A DNA stretch of 64,000 bases from Torymus aiolomorphi (GCA_036365515.1 CM070873.1:222878876-222942875); one strand, 5' to 3'; positions 24,347 to 36,745 are shown, counted from the stretch's first letter. The notes: generated by a model not told the origin, from the letters alone. Made by a program: numbers and translations.

Positions 24347-24419
24347 GGGGGCGTAGCTCATATGGTAGAGCGCTCGCTTAGCATGTGAGAGGTACCGGGA
24401 TCGATACCCGGCGCCTCCA
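24347..24419 (+). tRNA. tRNA-Ala (AGC) with G15 change
   Basis: The D-loop reads ATATGGTA instead of AGATGGTA, so position 15 (Levitt pair) is T, and the anticodon stem has G30-U40. Acceptor and T-arm are intact. TTTTT follows. It may be functional, but is less certain than the majority copies. Confidence 0.9.
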
Positions 24420-24707
24420 AAATTTTTCTTAATTTTTTTTATAATTTAAAAAATGATATTTGCCATCGAAAAATTTGAATTATTTTTTTTTTATTTTTGC
24501 ATGTATGTTAATTTTAAACAGTCAATGCATTTTGCGTATTCATAAATCTCTATCTAAAAAAAAATTATAAAGGGTCCATGGAATTATTTTTTATTTGTGT
24601 ACTTTGCCTCGTCAAATTGAATTCTTTATCTGCCATGGCGTTTTGTTACATCAGTTACCAAGATTTTTACATGGAATTCTCCAATAAAATTTGTTGTATG
24701 GCTAGTT

Positions 24708-25113
24708 AGGGGGTGTCGCACTATACTAACACTGTTTTATCGGCGGAACATGTAAAAGTAATTAATATAATAATAATAATAGAATAGCGATTTGCGCCTT
24801 GAATAAATTCAGTTGCCCTGCGTAATCCTGTAATACATTATTCTACAAAGTTTCAAGGCAAAAAAAGACGACACCTTTGTTTATTCTTGGAACGAAAATA
24901 ATTAACGAAAATTTACCAAATTTTGTTCCAAGAATAAACGAAGTCATCGTTTTTTTTTTGTCTCGAAACTTTGAAGAACGATGTATTAGAGGATTACGCA
25001 GGGCAACTGAATTTGTTTAAGACGCAAATCGTTATCCCTTTATTTATATGAATTATTTTGACATGTTCCACCAATAAAACAGGGTTAGTGGTAAAGTAGG
25101 ACTATTACACCCT
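24708..25113. mobile_element. ~406-bp foldback element in the tRNA-unit spacer
   Basis: The arms pair over about 190 bp: GGGTGTCGCACTATAC..CACTGTTTTATCGG on the left and CCAATAAAACAGGG..ACTATTACACCC on the right, with inner GCCCTGCGTAATCC / GGATTACGCAGGGC. It interrupts the spacer downstream of tRNA copy 9 that otherwise resembles 18613-19074. Confidence 0.7.
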
Positions 25114-25330
25114 CTTAAGAGGGCCCTGTTTTATCCGTAGAATATTTAAAAACCGTGAATATGAAAAAAGAACAGTGGTTTACGTTTTGAACAAATTCAG
25201 TTGCACGCGTAATCCAATCTTTCTACAAAGTTTCAAGGCAAAAAACGACGACACCTTGGTTATTCTTGAAACAACATTTTTTTAATTTTCGCTTCAGAAA
25301 TAAATAACAGTGTCGTCGTTTTTTAATATA
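25114..25330. mobile_element. Truncated relative of the 24708 element
   Basis: Starts at a TCTTAAGA palindrome at the end of the complete element and repeats its left-half words (CCTGTTTTATCCG, AAATTCAGTTGC, CTACAAAGTTTCAAGGCAAAA, ACGACACCTT). Only about half an element is present. Confidence 0.55.
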
Positions 25331-25707
25331 ATAATGATTGTTTAATAATGGATTGTTAAGATGATGTGACAAAAAACATTTCTAGATCATTTTTTAAGAA
25401 AATTCATCTTTACCGATACTATGTATATTATTCTACATCAGTTTTCGCACTTTAATTCGTACCCAAATTCGTATATAGTAACTACATTCTGTTTTGACAC
25501 ATTTTAGTATAATTTTAGGTTTTCATAGAATGAAATATTTGAGGTCAATTTACTTTTGGAAGGCAGCTATTTATTTCCTTTTTGTATTTGCAAAGAGAAT
25601 GCTTTGTACTTGTATATGAAGAAATTATTTTAAAATATAAAATTATTTTAAAATATAAAATTGTTCGTTTTACAATCTACTGATTGTACCTACAGAAATA
25701 TTTTCTG
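25331..25707. other. AT-rich spacer
   Basis: No gene or RNA recognised. It contains a local direct repeat AAAATATAAAATTATTTT near 25630-25665. Confidence 0.4.
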
Positions 25708-25899
25708 GAACCTGCAAAAATTGTGAACTATAAAACTGCACCACACTATATGTGCCCCTGTACAGTGTGGAACCGCTACGAACATTTTTACTGCTGCTGT
25801 TGAGAATTATATGTCAGGAATACTTCGGTAACTTTCACTTTCTTCAAAAGTGGTCCTTGCTGACGATGGACAATGATCAGATAAAATATGTGTAACATC
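25708..25899 (+). promoter_or_regulatory. Conserved 5' flank of tRNA-Ala copy 10
   Basis: Most diverged of the five long flanks but with the same order: GCAAAAATTGTGAACTA, TGTGCCCCTGTACAG, AACTTTCACTTTC, AAAAGTGGTCCTTGCTGACG, GGACAATGATCAGAT, then a TATA-like stretch before the gene. The GGTCCTTG-GACGATGGACAATGATC core is best preserved across all five. Confidence 0.6.
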
Positions 25900-25972
25900 G
25901 GGGGCGTAGCTCAGATGGTAGAGCGCTCGCTTAGCATGTGAGAGGTACCGGGATCGATACCCGGCGCCTCCA
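25900..25972 (+). tRNA. tRNA-Ala (AGC)
   Basis: Differs from the majority only by the G30-U40 anticodon-stem pair, as in copies 2, 3 and 9. D-loop and T-arm are intact. A T9 terminator begins about 3 nt downstream. Last gene of the cluster, likely functional. Confidence 0.95.
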
Positions 25973-26395
25973 AAGTTTTTTTTTATTTTGAAAAATTTAT
26001 TTTTTTAATTTTTGTTTACATACTATTATTTCGTATTCAAGAAAATTATTTTTATAGACGTATAATATAACTAAATACTTTTCTAATTTTCTTTTTCGCG
26101 TAGTGATAGTTTTGAAAAAAAAAAAAAAGAATCAATATCTCTTGTTTGTGAAAAATAGTAAAAGTAAATTAAAAATAATGTGCGAGTAAATTTAGTACAA
26201 GTTTTCATTAAAGTACATAAAGTGTAATTGTTATTGTCGACTTTTTAAAGAGTATTATATAATTGGAGTAATATAATTTAAATTCTCTTCGAATTTTGTG
26301 GTCCAACTGATCTTTTTTAGCACATCAATTTTATAGAAAAAAACAACTCTAGGTGCTTATTCTTGCATTCTGAGGGTATTTCATTAAAATGGCAT
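25973..26395. other. AT-rich flank after the tRNA cluster
   Basis: No gene recognised. Ends at the boundary of a CpG-rich island. Confidence 0.4.
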
Positions 26396-26852
26396 TTTAA
26401 ACGCTGCGATAGCCGAGCACGTTAGCGAAGAACGCTCCGAATGCCAAGTTTTTATCGGCAAGTGGCGTGTGTGCGTGTGCGCGTGTTGCGTGAAATTCGA
26501 ATCTCTCATCGGCGATTAAACCCCATACGAGTGCATTGAGCTTGTCTTTGCTTGCGCGCGCGTTTCTTGACGCGACGAATCGCCGGCGCGAATTCCGCGA
26601 AATACCGCGGGTGCATGCCTCCCAGCTGCTGATGGAATCGCCGGGATATTTTACTCCTCTCCTTCTCTTTGCGCGCGCGCGCAAGAGTGCAATCATTGCG
26701 GCGCCAATCCAAACAAGATTTTCACTCAAATTCTCGGAAGTCCGAGTGAATATCGTTATGACTTCCGAGCTTTCAGAGGTGTGCCGTACATATATATAGC
26801 AGCGAGATAAAAGCGCGCTGATGAGTCACGAGGTGAAAAAGAAAAGAAAAAC

Positions 26853-26896
<44 letters not shown>

Positions 26897-27303
26897 AGGA
26901 GGAACAGGAAGGAAAAATAGCTCTCGTATCTATCTACACCTCGCACTCGATGTGCTTCAGGTGTGCTGTGTGTGCTCTCGTTCTCTCTTGCTATACTACC
27001 CGATGTTTCTCGGGCTAGCGCTCGCGCGCACGAGAGTGCGAGTGAGAGGAAGAGAGAGCGAGAGAGAGAGAGAGAGAGAGTCGTAAGTTGCACAACTAAA
27101 TGACCGGAGCAGTGCGCGCGCGCGCGCGTCTTGATTTCCCGGCAATTTCGCGGGACGATACACGAGGCGAGATTGCGCGCGCGGTCGAGAGCGAGCGCGC
27201 TGAGCTCTTTCCCGATGGCGCGGCGTTATAAAATGCCGCGAAGATGAACGCCCTTCTATCGCGGTATCCCTTCCTATGTTTCGCTCCGTTCTCGAGCCCG
27301 AGA

Positions 27304-27395
<92 letters not shown>

Positions 27396-27470
27396 GAGGA
27401 ACGAGAGCGAGCAGGAAAGCGAGAGCCCACATCGAACGAGTTACACCGCTCGTAATGCAATAAGGCCTGT
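26396..27470. other. CpG-rich island with (GA)n tracts
   Basis: GC-rich with repeated CGCGCG and three GA dinucleotide tracts (26853-26891, 27058-27080, 27301-27391, the last about 45 units). A TATAAAA box at 27227-27233 lies in a GC-rich context. Frames here (up to 154 codons) are translated dinucleotide repeats and not genes. Confidence 0.6.
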
Positions 27471-29398
27471 TTCTCGCAATTTTCATCTCTTCACTTTTAC
27501 TGCGCCTCTGCCATTTGAGATTGTTTCTTTACTTTGTTGTATTAGCTGTTCTTGTTGTTTAAAAGTGAAATACCATTATAGAGGATGTCAGACAGCTAGT
27601 CTTGTTTTTTTAACAAATGTGTTCTGTGTTTATGTTTTGTAGGAATAGACATTTTTAAAAGAATGTTGTCAGCGATCGTTATAGTTAAAAATCAGTCTGA
27701 TTTATTGGGTAAGGCCCCGAAATTTTATTGCCTAAATTATCTTCGAAGTTAAATTTTTTTTCGTTCGTATATGAAGTTAATAAATGGTCATTTCCAAGAA
27801 ATAATTGTTCGTATATGTCAAAATAAAAAATCATTATACTTTGCGTTTAAAATGTTTATAATACGCGCGTTGCGGTGATAAATGAACGTCTTTAATTTTC
27901 GGATACATATAGCCTTTCGTCTTTCCTTTTGATCTTTTTCGGAGTCTTTTGGCCATTTATGAGATATTTATAACATCCGCCGGTGTTCTTAGCGAAAAAT
28001 ACCCGCGTAAAACAGGAATTCGCATTTTTATTACAATTATGTGCTATCTCGCTAATTTCGCATATTATTTCCATTAATTATTACAATTAGTTCAAAGAAA
28101 ATAAAGTTATGTAAAGCGTGATAATTTATTCGTTCATTCTTTTGTGCAAGGGAAAATGTTAATTATACTTTCATTTTTTTATTTTAACGAAGCAATATTT
28201 CACTGTTCGCATCTGATTCATAAGGTAAAATTTGATATTACTTATAAAGTTCAAAAACCCACCTTTAGCAGCTTAGTTTTACCAATTAATTAATTTTGAG
28301 AAAAATTTGGAAACCGGTTTATACAACTTTGGTCTTGCATTAATTTATGTTAAACTGTAGATGATAAGATAAAGGAATGAATATACAAACATAGATATTA
28401 TTGCAAAATCGTGTTCTACTTCTTCAAAAAGGTTTATCCAAGCATAAAATTGAACTTTTAGTTTGGAATTTCCTTTTACAATTCAAACATCTATGGTCTC
28501 TGTATATATAGCAAATATTATCCAACAATCCTACTACAACTTTGTAAATTTATATGTAAGTTCACTGCAGAAAAAAAGCTATTAACTCCAAATAATCACA
28601 TTTCTTGTGATTTTTCTGAAAGCCCGGCATCAAAAGCAGTATTCAAAATAGAAATATTTTATTTCAAAGTTGCACATAGGATCCCTATCTAAGCTCGTTT
28701 AAAAAATACATTTTTATTTACTCTCAAAAAAGTGTTCTTTGTGGTTTTTTTTTTAACCTGAGGCATAAAACCAGAAATTAAGAGGAATAATATGGTATAA
28801 TAATTTTCAAAAATGCCACGTGAGATTAATTTCAGAGACATAGCAACATAAAGAAAACTTCCATCTTATTTAATATCTATATATAATCACACCGTGTAAG
28901 TGTTATTTATTTCAAATTGACACTTTTTTTCTTACACCGTCATCCTTTACTATTTTTGGAGTAGTGTATAGAGGCTCATGAAGGGTTTCCATCATAAATA
29001 ATATTTGTAGATCACAATTTTTGCGATATTGACGAAGTTGAGCACCACTGCCCCCGGAGAACGTCCTTAAGGGGGTACTACAGTTAAAAAATTTTTTTTT
29101 GGATTCACCTAAAAAAATATAAATTTTAATCAGTAATAATTTTTTTTATATATATTATACTAATATAGTTTATTTGTGATGAAATAGGCCCTACCAGAGG
29201 TCTGTAAACATCCATTTGATCCAAAGATATTGAGATTTTGAAATTTGTATCCTGCATAACCTATAGGCTGAACCATTTGATATTGCTTCCTCCTAGAGTA
29301 AGCTTTATGATAGTAAATTTTTTAGTTGTTGTAAAAACATGTTATAATTGTGTTCCGAGGTGTTAGGAATCAAAATACATGGATTTTAAAAAATGTCT

Positions 29399-29399
<1 letters not shown>
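27471..29399. other. AT-rich intergenic, no gene recognised
   Basis: 28975-29085 resembles 13476-13575 (shared AGRGTTTCCAYCATAAATAATAT and CACAATTTTTRCGATATTG) and ends with AAGGGGGTACTACAG, close to the terminus of the foldback at 8089, so part of this stretch is old MITE remnant. Nothing coding. Confidence 0.4.
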
Positions 29400-29400
<1 letters not shown>

Positions 29401-29485
<85 letters not shown>

Positions 29486-29494
29486 TGTGTGTGT

Positions 29495-29542
<48 letters not shown>
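29401..29542. repeat. (GT)n microsatellite with interruptions
   Basis: About 70 GT units with two GGGT interruptions near 29481-29497. Followed by TACGCCTGGATCTCAGC and CTACTCGATCGATTTTGACC, the inverted counterpart of the sequence before the CA tract at 31069. Confidence 0.95.
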
Positions 29543-29545
<3 letters not shown>

Positions 29546-30564
29546 CCTGGATCTCAGCTTCTACTCGATCGATTTTGACCGAACAGGTCTCATTTTTTTT
29601 GTTTTTTTTTTTGCGTGATGGCGGGTCAAAAATCCATTTTTTGATTGGGGCGATGCGTTTTTTTTTTTTTTTTTTTAAATTTTCGATTTTCTCAAAACTG
29701 TTTTTTGATTTTTTTTAATGATAGGATCGAGTTATTCGAATCTGATGGGTAGCGTTCGAAAGAGAATTAAAACACGTAGCTTCCTCAAACTTAATTTACT
29801 GATTCCTTTAATTAATTTTTAATTCCAATATTTAAAATTTAATACTTCAGAAAGACAGAAATAACCAAACTCCAACATAATTTATTCAAATTTGTATAGA
29901 TTATACATTTCCACAAAATTTCACGTACATAAAATATATATCACAATTGCCTATAAATTTGCAACTGATATTTAGAGCTCTATGTATTTGAATGTAATTT
30001 ATAGCATTCGAAACATAATTAAATTACCTATATTTTCTAAAAAAAATTAATTTTCTAGCTATCACGGTTCTTTTGTTATTAACAGAAATGTAAAAATTTA
30101 AAAATTAAAAAAAAATCCTCAAGAAATAGATTTTAAAAATATCTAGAAAAATTTTAACCTCAAATATCTCTGAAATTTATGAACCAATCACTTTGCCAAA
30201 AGAACTCATCCGAGAACTATCAATAATATACCTCTACAATGAATTTTGAAGCGAATAAGACAATTTTACTCTTGTAATAGTTGAACATATAAAACTCATT
30301 TTTTTTTCATTTTTCAATTTTTACGTTTTTGTTAATAACAAAAGAACCGTGATAGCTAGAGAATTAATTTTTTTAGAAAATATAGGTAATTTAATTCTCT
30401 TTCGAATACCATCCACCCCATTTAGATACATAGAGCTGTTCTCGAGAAATTACGATTTAAAAAAAAATTGAAAAACATTTTAACCTCAAATATCTTCGAA
30501 ATTTATGGATCAATCCTTTTGCCCAAAGAACTCACTCGATTGGTATACAAAATCTACCCCTACA
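29543..30564. repeat. AT-rich dispersed repeat outside block A
   Basis: Contains ACGTAGCTTCCTCAAACTTA (29777), the inverse of the GAGGAAGC terminal motif, and several TTAACCTCAAATATCT words shared with the 0.1-2.4 kb repeat. No coding sequence. Confidence 0.6.
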
Positions 30565-31065
30565 AAGAATTTCAAAGTGATTAAGCTAATTTTACTATAG
30601 TTATTGAACGACAAAAAAAATCACTTTTTTTTATAAATTATTTTTTTTCTCAAAAAATAATGAATAAAAAAACCTAAAAATTTAGTAAGTTATAGTACTT
30701 AATATCCTTTATAACCAAAAAAATATTCATGTTAATATCTTTTTTAATTTCGAAATATAACCTATTTACAAAAAATTACGTTTTCATCAATAACTTATGA
30801 CGAAATATAGCTACCGACTTTTTTTTTTTTTAAATTGTAGATAATTTTATCCTACATACAGAGAATTCATGATATATAAACAATATTTGTTCTAAATATT
30901 AAAAACATCGAAAAAAAAAATTTTGAAAATTAAAATATGGCTATAAAAAAAAAATTAAGTTTTACAAAAATAGAATATTGACCCCAATTGTGGAAGCAAA
31001 ATCTAAAAAAAAATGATCACTCTCATTAAAATCGGTCGAGTAGATCATGAGATATCAGCGTATAC

Positions 31066-31247
<182 letters not shown>

Positions 31248-32025
31248 CCATTTTCACATTTACACATTTTCTAAAAATAGTGTATTTCGATTCCAAATTT
31301 GCTAAATAACATATCTAACACATTATCTCATAAACTTTTTTTTTTACCATCACAAAGCTTCCTCTATGAGGAAGCAATACCTATATTTAAAAAAAAAAGT
31401 TTCCAGCGATCACGGTTCTTTTGTTATTATATGTTATAACTCCTAAACTTAACAGTCAATTTTTTTGAGAAAAATCATGATAATACAGAATATAAATAGC
31501 TATAATCTGTTAAAATTTGAATACATTCTGTGGGCTAGATTTTGAGTAAAAAATTGAAAAATGAAAAAAAATAAGTTTTGTATGTCGAACGATTACAAGA
31601 GTAAAATTGACTTGATGGCTTTTTTAGAGGTAGATTTTTTATAGTTCTCGGTCGAGTTCTTTGGGCAAAATGATTGGTCCATAAATTTCAGAGATATTTG
31701 AGGTTAAAAATTTTTTTACATTTTTTTTAAATCGTAATTTCTCGAGAACGGCTCTATGTATCTGAATGGGGTGGGTGGCATTCGAAAGAGAATTAAAATA
31801 CCTATATTTTCTAAACAAAAATTAATTTTCTATCTATCACGGTTCTTTAGTTATCATCGAAAACAAAAACGTGTTTTTTTTTAAAACTCATAACTCCAAT
31901 GGTTATCATCAGTATATTATAAAAGTATATAGTATTGGCGTTAAAATGTAATATGTTTGAATTTTCAAGATTGAATTCTTGAGTTTAAGTATTCAAAACT
32001 GATGAATAATTAAAATAGTATAAGA

Positions 32026-32643
32026 GTAGGTGGCGCTCCGATCGGGGTAGCGTGTAGTGCAGTATGTATTCCGGCCGGGTCCAACAAGCTGTGGGTTAGT
32101 CACAAATCCCGCAGTACTGCATACACGCCTACACGGTACGGTGCGTCGTGCGTTGTGCGTACATATAAGGGATTTTCTAGTGCTTTGATAATTTGTCGCC
32201 ATATTCGAAATTATAGGAAATTATATCATAGGAAATTATGGATTAGTTTGTCCCCATATTGGGAAATATATTTATCTTTTCTTCATGACATCGATTAACG
32301 GCAAGAAGTAGAACTGGACTTGATAAGGTAAATGATTTATGGATTTATGTACCTCTACATTCATTAAATAGATAAAGGTTCACCCCGGCAGAATTTATAA
32401 AGAATCCATAAAGCATTTACCTTATCAAGTCCAGTTCTACTTCTTGCGGTTAATCGATGTCATGAAGAAAAGATAAATGCTATATTTCCCAATATGGGGA
32501 CAAACTAATCCATAAAGCATTTACCTTATCAAGTTTACTTCTAGGTTAAGCCCAATACGGCGACAAATTATCAAAGCACCTCTCCAAAGGTGCGGCACCT
32601 GAGCCCTCGTGCGTAGGGCTGCTCCGATTTGGTAGGCACCTAC
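32026..32643. mobile_element. ~618-bp foldback element
   Basis: Outer ends GTAGGTG...CACCTAC. Inner arms of about 95 bp are nearly perfect: GGATTAGTTTGTCCCCATAT at 32241-32260 through AACTGGACTTGATAAGGTAA, mirrored at 32413-32515. The flanking AATTTGTCGCCATATT / CGGCGACAAATT pair extends the arms. It lies in the 4.19-kb stretch missing from block B. No target duplication recognised. Confidence 0.7.
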
Positions 32644-34150
32644 CAGTGCCAATAAATAAATAAATAAATTTAAAAATTAACAATTTTTAAAATTCATAAA
32701 TGAATTTAATTATAATTATGCAATAAATTTTTTAAAAAATTGTAAATTTTGTTATTAAAAATTAATTAAAGGAATTAACAAATTACGGTTGAGGAAGCTA
32801 CGGGCCAATGAATTGGCAGCGGTTTTTTTAATACCTACATATAAATTAAAGATATTTCCAACTTTTGGTTTTTATTTTTGAATGAAAAGGTTTGGTATAA
32901 TTTCAAAAAGTTAACGTTTATTTCAAATGATTATTTATGCTTTATCTTATTATTTGTAATTTTGGTATAGAAGAAACTTCGACAAAATAATGCTTGTAGT
33001 TTTGTTACTAACTCTATTGTTAAATGTTTTGTAACAAGGGAACATCTTGATAAGCGCATGAGAAATTCATTAATATAATTTATGTTGACTTTTGCACTTT
33101 GTATAATCATGAAAAATGACAGTTGTCTCAATTCCAGATATAATAATATAATAAGATATAAATACTGAGAAATAAAAAGTAACAAATTTTTAAGCATTTT
33201 CGAATCCCTTGTAAAACTTCAGGATTAACCATTATTACCATTGTTAATTTCTACAGTTGTTTAATTTTCAAATCTATCTTATATAATATCTAATACCCTT
33301 TTTCATTTTTTATTAGTAACTACTTATTTATTTGTCATGCTATTGTACTAAAGTATAATAATACTTATAATTGTAAGGTGTCACATATTGGATTATTTTA
33401 TATATACATTTTTTTAGGGATTTTAAAATATTTATTTTCTTATTATAAAAACGTATATAAAAACATTGTATAAATTTTTGGATAATCTAGAATGTATGCC
33501 AAAACTAATATTGTATTAGACTAGCAGTACCATCCATAATTTTAATTTATCATAGTTTGCAAAATTGCAATATAACATGGATTTTTCAGATTTATCTTTA
33601 TCTAGTAATAATGGCGTTTCAATAGTAAAATCTTCAATTGATTTATATTAGAAAACTAAGTTGTAGAAATCTAAAAGATTTATAATATATTATAATTTTA
33701 CAAAATTCTATCTGATAAACATATATATATATATATATTACATATCACCATGTCTCGAATCTGTAATAAATGTTTTCTCATCAAATTGTTGAACCAGATA
33801 CAATCTAATGTATACGTAATAAGTAGCAATTACTAAAAAGGCTACGAGATATGTGAAACTAATCACATCCATGTTAAACGGTAACGCCATTGTGTGATAA
33901 TGAAGAAATGTATAATATTCAATGTTAAATGAAGTTCAAGCGAACAACGTATCTAAACATTGCCTTATTTCTTTTCGAAAAATCTTATTTTGATGAGGAG
34001 TTTTAATACACCACACAGTGGCTAAAAATGGATTAAGTGTGAGCTGACTTAAGTTATCTAACATTACAAGTTAAAGACGTACATCTAGGAAAAATAATTT
34101 GTATTTCCGCAGATAGAAAATAAGTTCTTAATTACAAGTTATTGCTTACA
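32644..34150. other. AT-rich, no gene recognised
   Basis: Contains the terminal motif GAGGAAGCTACGGGCCAATG...GGCAGCGGTTTTT at 32793-32827, closing the GT-associated repeat, and an (AT)n run at 33721-33739. The rest is low-complexity AT-rich DNA. Confidence 0.45.
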
Positions 34151-35927
34151 AGTTGCTTACCAGTTATATCAGTACCCGAATGAAAAAAAGAAATGTGAGT
34201 AAATGTAGAAAACCGTATGAAATTGTACAAATAAAATATTGTAAAAAAATAATTGTAAAAAAAAATATTTGTAAGAAACTGTATAAAAAACTGTATAAAG
34301 CCATTGATTTTCGGACATTTTATGCGAATGATTTATATAGTTATATACACACTTCTATACATTTTTACACCTTTTTAATCCATTTAAAAAATTAAATTTT
34401 TTTACCAGAAAATTTGTTCATATATGTACAAATTTTAATGAAATGTAAGAAAATATATAAAAATATACAAAACTGTGTAACGATACCGTGCTTACGCTCA
34501 CGTTTTGAATTTTCGCACGAGTAATCACACCCGTTCGCGGCCGCTGTAATTTGTACAGGATGCGCTGATTGCTCGCACGAAGGAGAGAGCGCAAGTGCGC
34601 GATCACGCCGAAAACTCGGTCTCTTTCGTCCGGGGACCACCAAAGCGACCACAACTCTCCACCTCATCTCCTCCCGATCGAGTCAAAACTGGCGAACGAA
34701 CGGACTGTCTGTAGAGGACGCGGACGCCTCCATATCTCCGATAAAAGAAACTACTATACGTGCGGAAATCAACAGAGAGAGTGCGGCCGATAAGAAAAGG
34801 TTCTGGTTGTGGAGCTCAAGGTCTCGGGCGGAAGAGGCATGTACGTTGGTCCTCTGAAAATAAGCTAAGTTGATTCTGTGGCAATTGAAGAGCTCAGGGC
34901 AACAAACGGTCAGCTCAGATTTCGATTTGGCCCCTAGATAAACAGTATGAACAGCAAATTCAGGGGACATCTGGAAATGTGAGCTGACCGTTTGTTGCCT
35001 TGAGCTCTTCAATTATCTCGCGTGGGATAACGTTTTAATTAGCATTAGTAGAAGGTTTACGTATTAATTAAATTCCAGCTCGCGGATAGATATTTATTAA
35101 TATGTGTATAGACATACTATTACCCGTAAATCGGTAATAGTGAAATTTGTTAAATATATTCGCATTGTTTTAACTTATATTGTAATAAATCGTATTGTTT
35201 GGAAATTTTGATACGTGCGATGTATTAGGTCTAGGACCCCGCGAAACGCCGAATTCCTTAGGGGATTAATAGTCTAGGGTCGGAGCGAAGCGAGCAAATT
35301 ATGTAACCGTGCATATCATTATCATTATATACAAATCACTTATAATACATAGATTATTCAAATTCAAATAACTTTCAATATATTTATTTTACCTTTCTCA
35401 ATCCTCATTGTTCGTACAGAATAAACAATAAACATTACAACTGCTTAAAAGTGCGTATAATAATAGTGTATATAAACGTAAGAATATGTAATATTTTACA
35501 TTTTTATACATTTTCATACGTTTCCTTATATTTTCTTATATTTTCTTACCTTTTCTTACATTTTTTTTACAGACCTTTTCTTTACCTTAAATTTGTTTTT
35601 GCAGACTAATTTGGAAAAATTAGTCATATTTGTAAGGAAATGTATAAGTAAGAAAGTGTATAAAACCGTAAAAACAATGTCCGAAAACCTATGCTTTTAT
35701 GCAGTTTTATACATTTTCTTACATTTTCATACAATTTCTTACATTGTATTACATTTATTATTTCCATACGGGTAGCAATTCTAAAATATATTTTGAAAAT
35801 AAGAAGGGTTTATATTTGCCGAACTGACGATCATGCTTTAATTTACATGTTAAAAATATTACAATGCAAATAAAAGACAGTACGACGAAAAGAATATAGA
35901 TGAGTAAAACATTAAGATTCGTGTCTG
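34151..35927. other. AT-rich flanks around a small GC-rich island
   Basis: 34200-34460 and 35450-35770 carry imperfect inverted TGTAAGAAA / TGTATAAAA words on either side of 34480-34800, which is GC-rich. 35222-35300 contains a GTCTAGGACCCCG / GTCTAGGGTC pair and GGAGCGAAGCGAGC. No gene recognised. Confidence 0.4.
34883..35014. repeat. 132-bp hairpin
   Basis: Arms of about 35 nt with one or two mismatches: AATTGAAGAGCTCAGGGCAA...GGTCAGCTCA against TGAGCTGACC...CTTGAGCTCTTCAATT. The loop is about 60 nt. It could be a minute MITE or a structured RNA; transcription is unknown. Confidence 0.65.
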
Positions 35928-36165
35928 AGGCCCCCCGCTACATAAGAGCGTTTTCACGCGGGCGCACGTGTATGCAACTAGGGAATATCTAGTCATTTTC
36001 GATGCAGCCAACATGAAAAATTTAGTGCCTCCAAAAAAAGCTGTTCGTACTCTGCTTTCTTTGAAGGCACTAAATTTTTCACGTTGGCTGCGTCGACAAT
36101 TACTAGTTATTTTACGCGTGCATACGCGTGCGCCCGCGTGCAAACGTTCTTATGTAGCGGGGGCC
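35928..36165. mobile_element. 238-bp foldback element
   Basis: Ends AGGCCCCCCGCTACATAAG and CTTATGTAGCGGGGGCCT, with inner GCAGCCAACATGAAAAATTT / AAATTTTTCACGTTGGCTGC. Block B keeps only the distal part of the right arm (from about 54304), so the deletion in block B cut through this palindrome. Confidence 0.75.
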
Positions 36166-36745
36166 TGAAAGTCCGAAATACATATTATTATAGTTAGTTA
36201 ATTAAGGAAATGTTTGACGCATGTTGTAACTATATAATAGATATTGTAGTTTGTTAGGTATTTTAAGATAAAATTTTCCAAATGGAAATAAGTTTCTCGA
36301 TATGATAAACGATTTTTAAAGAAAATAAAGCAATCTTCAAGTTGAAATTATATTATGTCATATTATATCATTACAAAATAGATTGCCATTGTGAAACTTT
36401 AGTTACCTTCTCATTATAAAATATTAGGCGAGGCGGTGGACGTTTTGAGTGGACATTTCGACTATTTTATTTTTGGTTTCGGTTTGTTTCAGCATCCCGA
36501 ATAAGATCCTTGTTATCCGCAGTGTCAAAACCGTGTGCAATTTTTGTTATTTAACAAAAACGGAGCGATTTTGGCACTTCTTTTGGTTTTTTCATTCTAG
36601 CTCGGTTCAGGTTCGTTTTAGCGAAAAATTGTCTGTATGAAAATTGTTGACCTGAACGAAGTTTCTAACTTTAATAGTTTATTTACAAATGACCGCTAAA
36701 GTTGAAAAATGCCATTTTTTTCATTATTAAATAACTTTAAAAAAA

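Noticed and set aside
26818..26840. CTGATGAGTCACGAGGTGAAA as a second hammerhead core
   Set aside because: No base before GAAA closes stem II, the intervening bases do not form a helix, and no stem I partner is visible.
26996..27642. Open frames of 132-154 codons with ERERER or SLSLSL runs
   Set aside because: Translations of (GA)n tracts in a CpG-rich island. Frames overlap on both strands and no domain is recognisable.
29379..29718. Open frames translating to long VCVCVC or THTHTH runs (also at 3, 31013-31309 and 53059-53460)
   Set aside because: They are translated GT/CA microsatellites open in several frames on both strands, with no flanking coding signature.
35236..35250. GCGAAACGCC as a hammerhead fragment
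   Set aside because: No CTGANGA core lies upstream on that strand within a usable distance.
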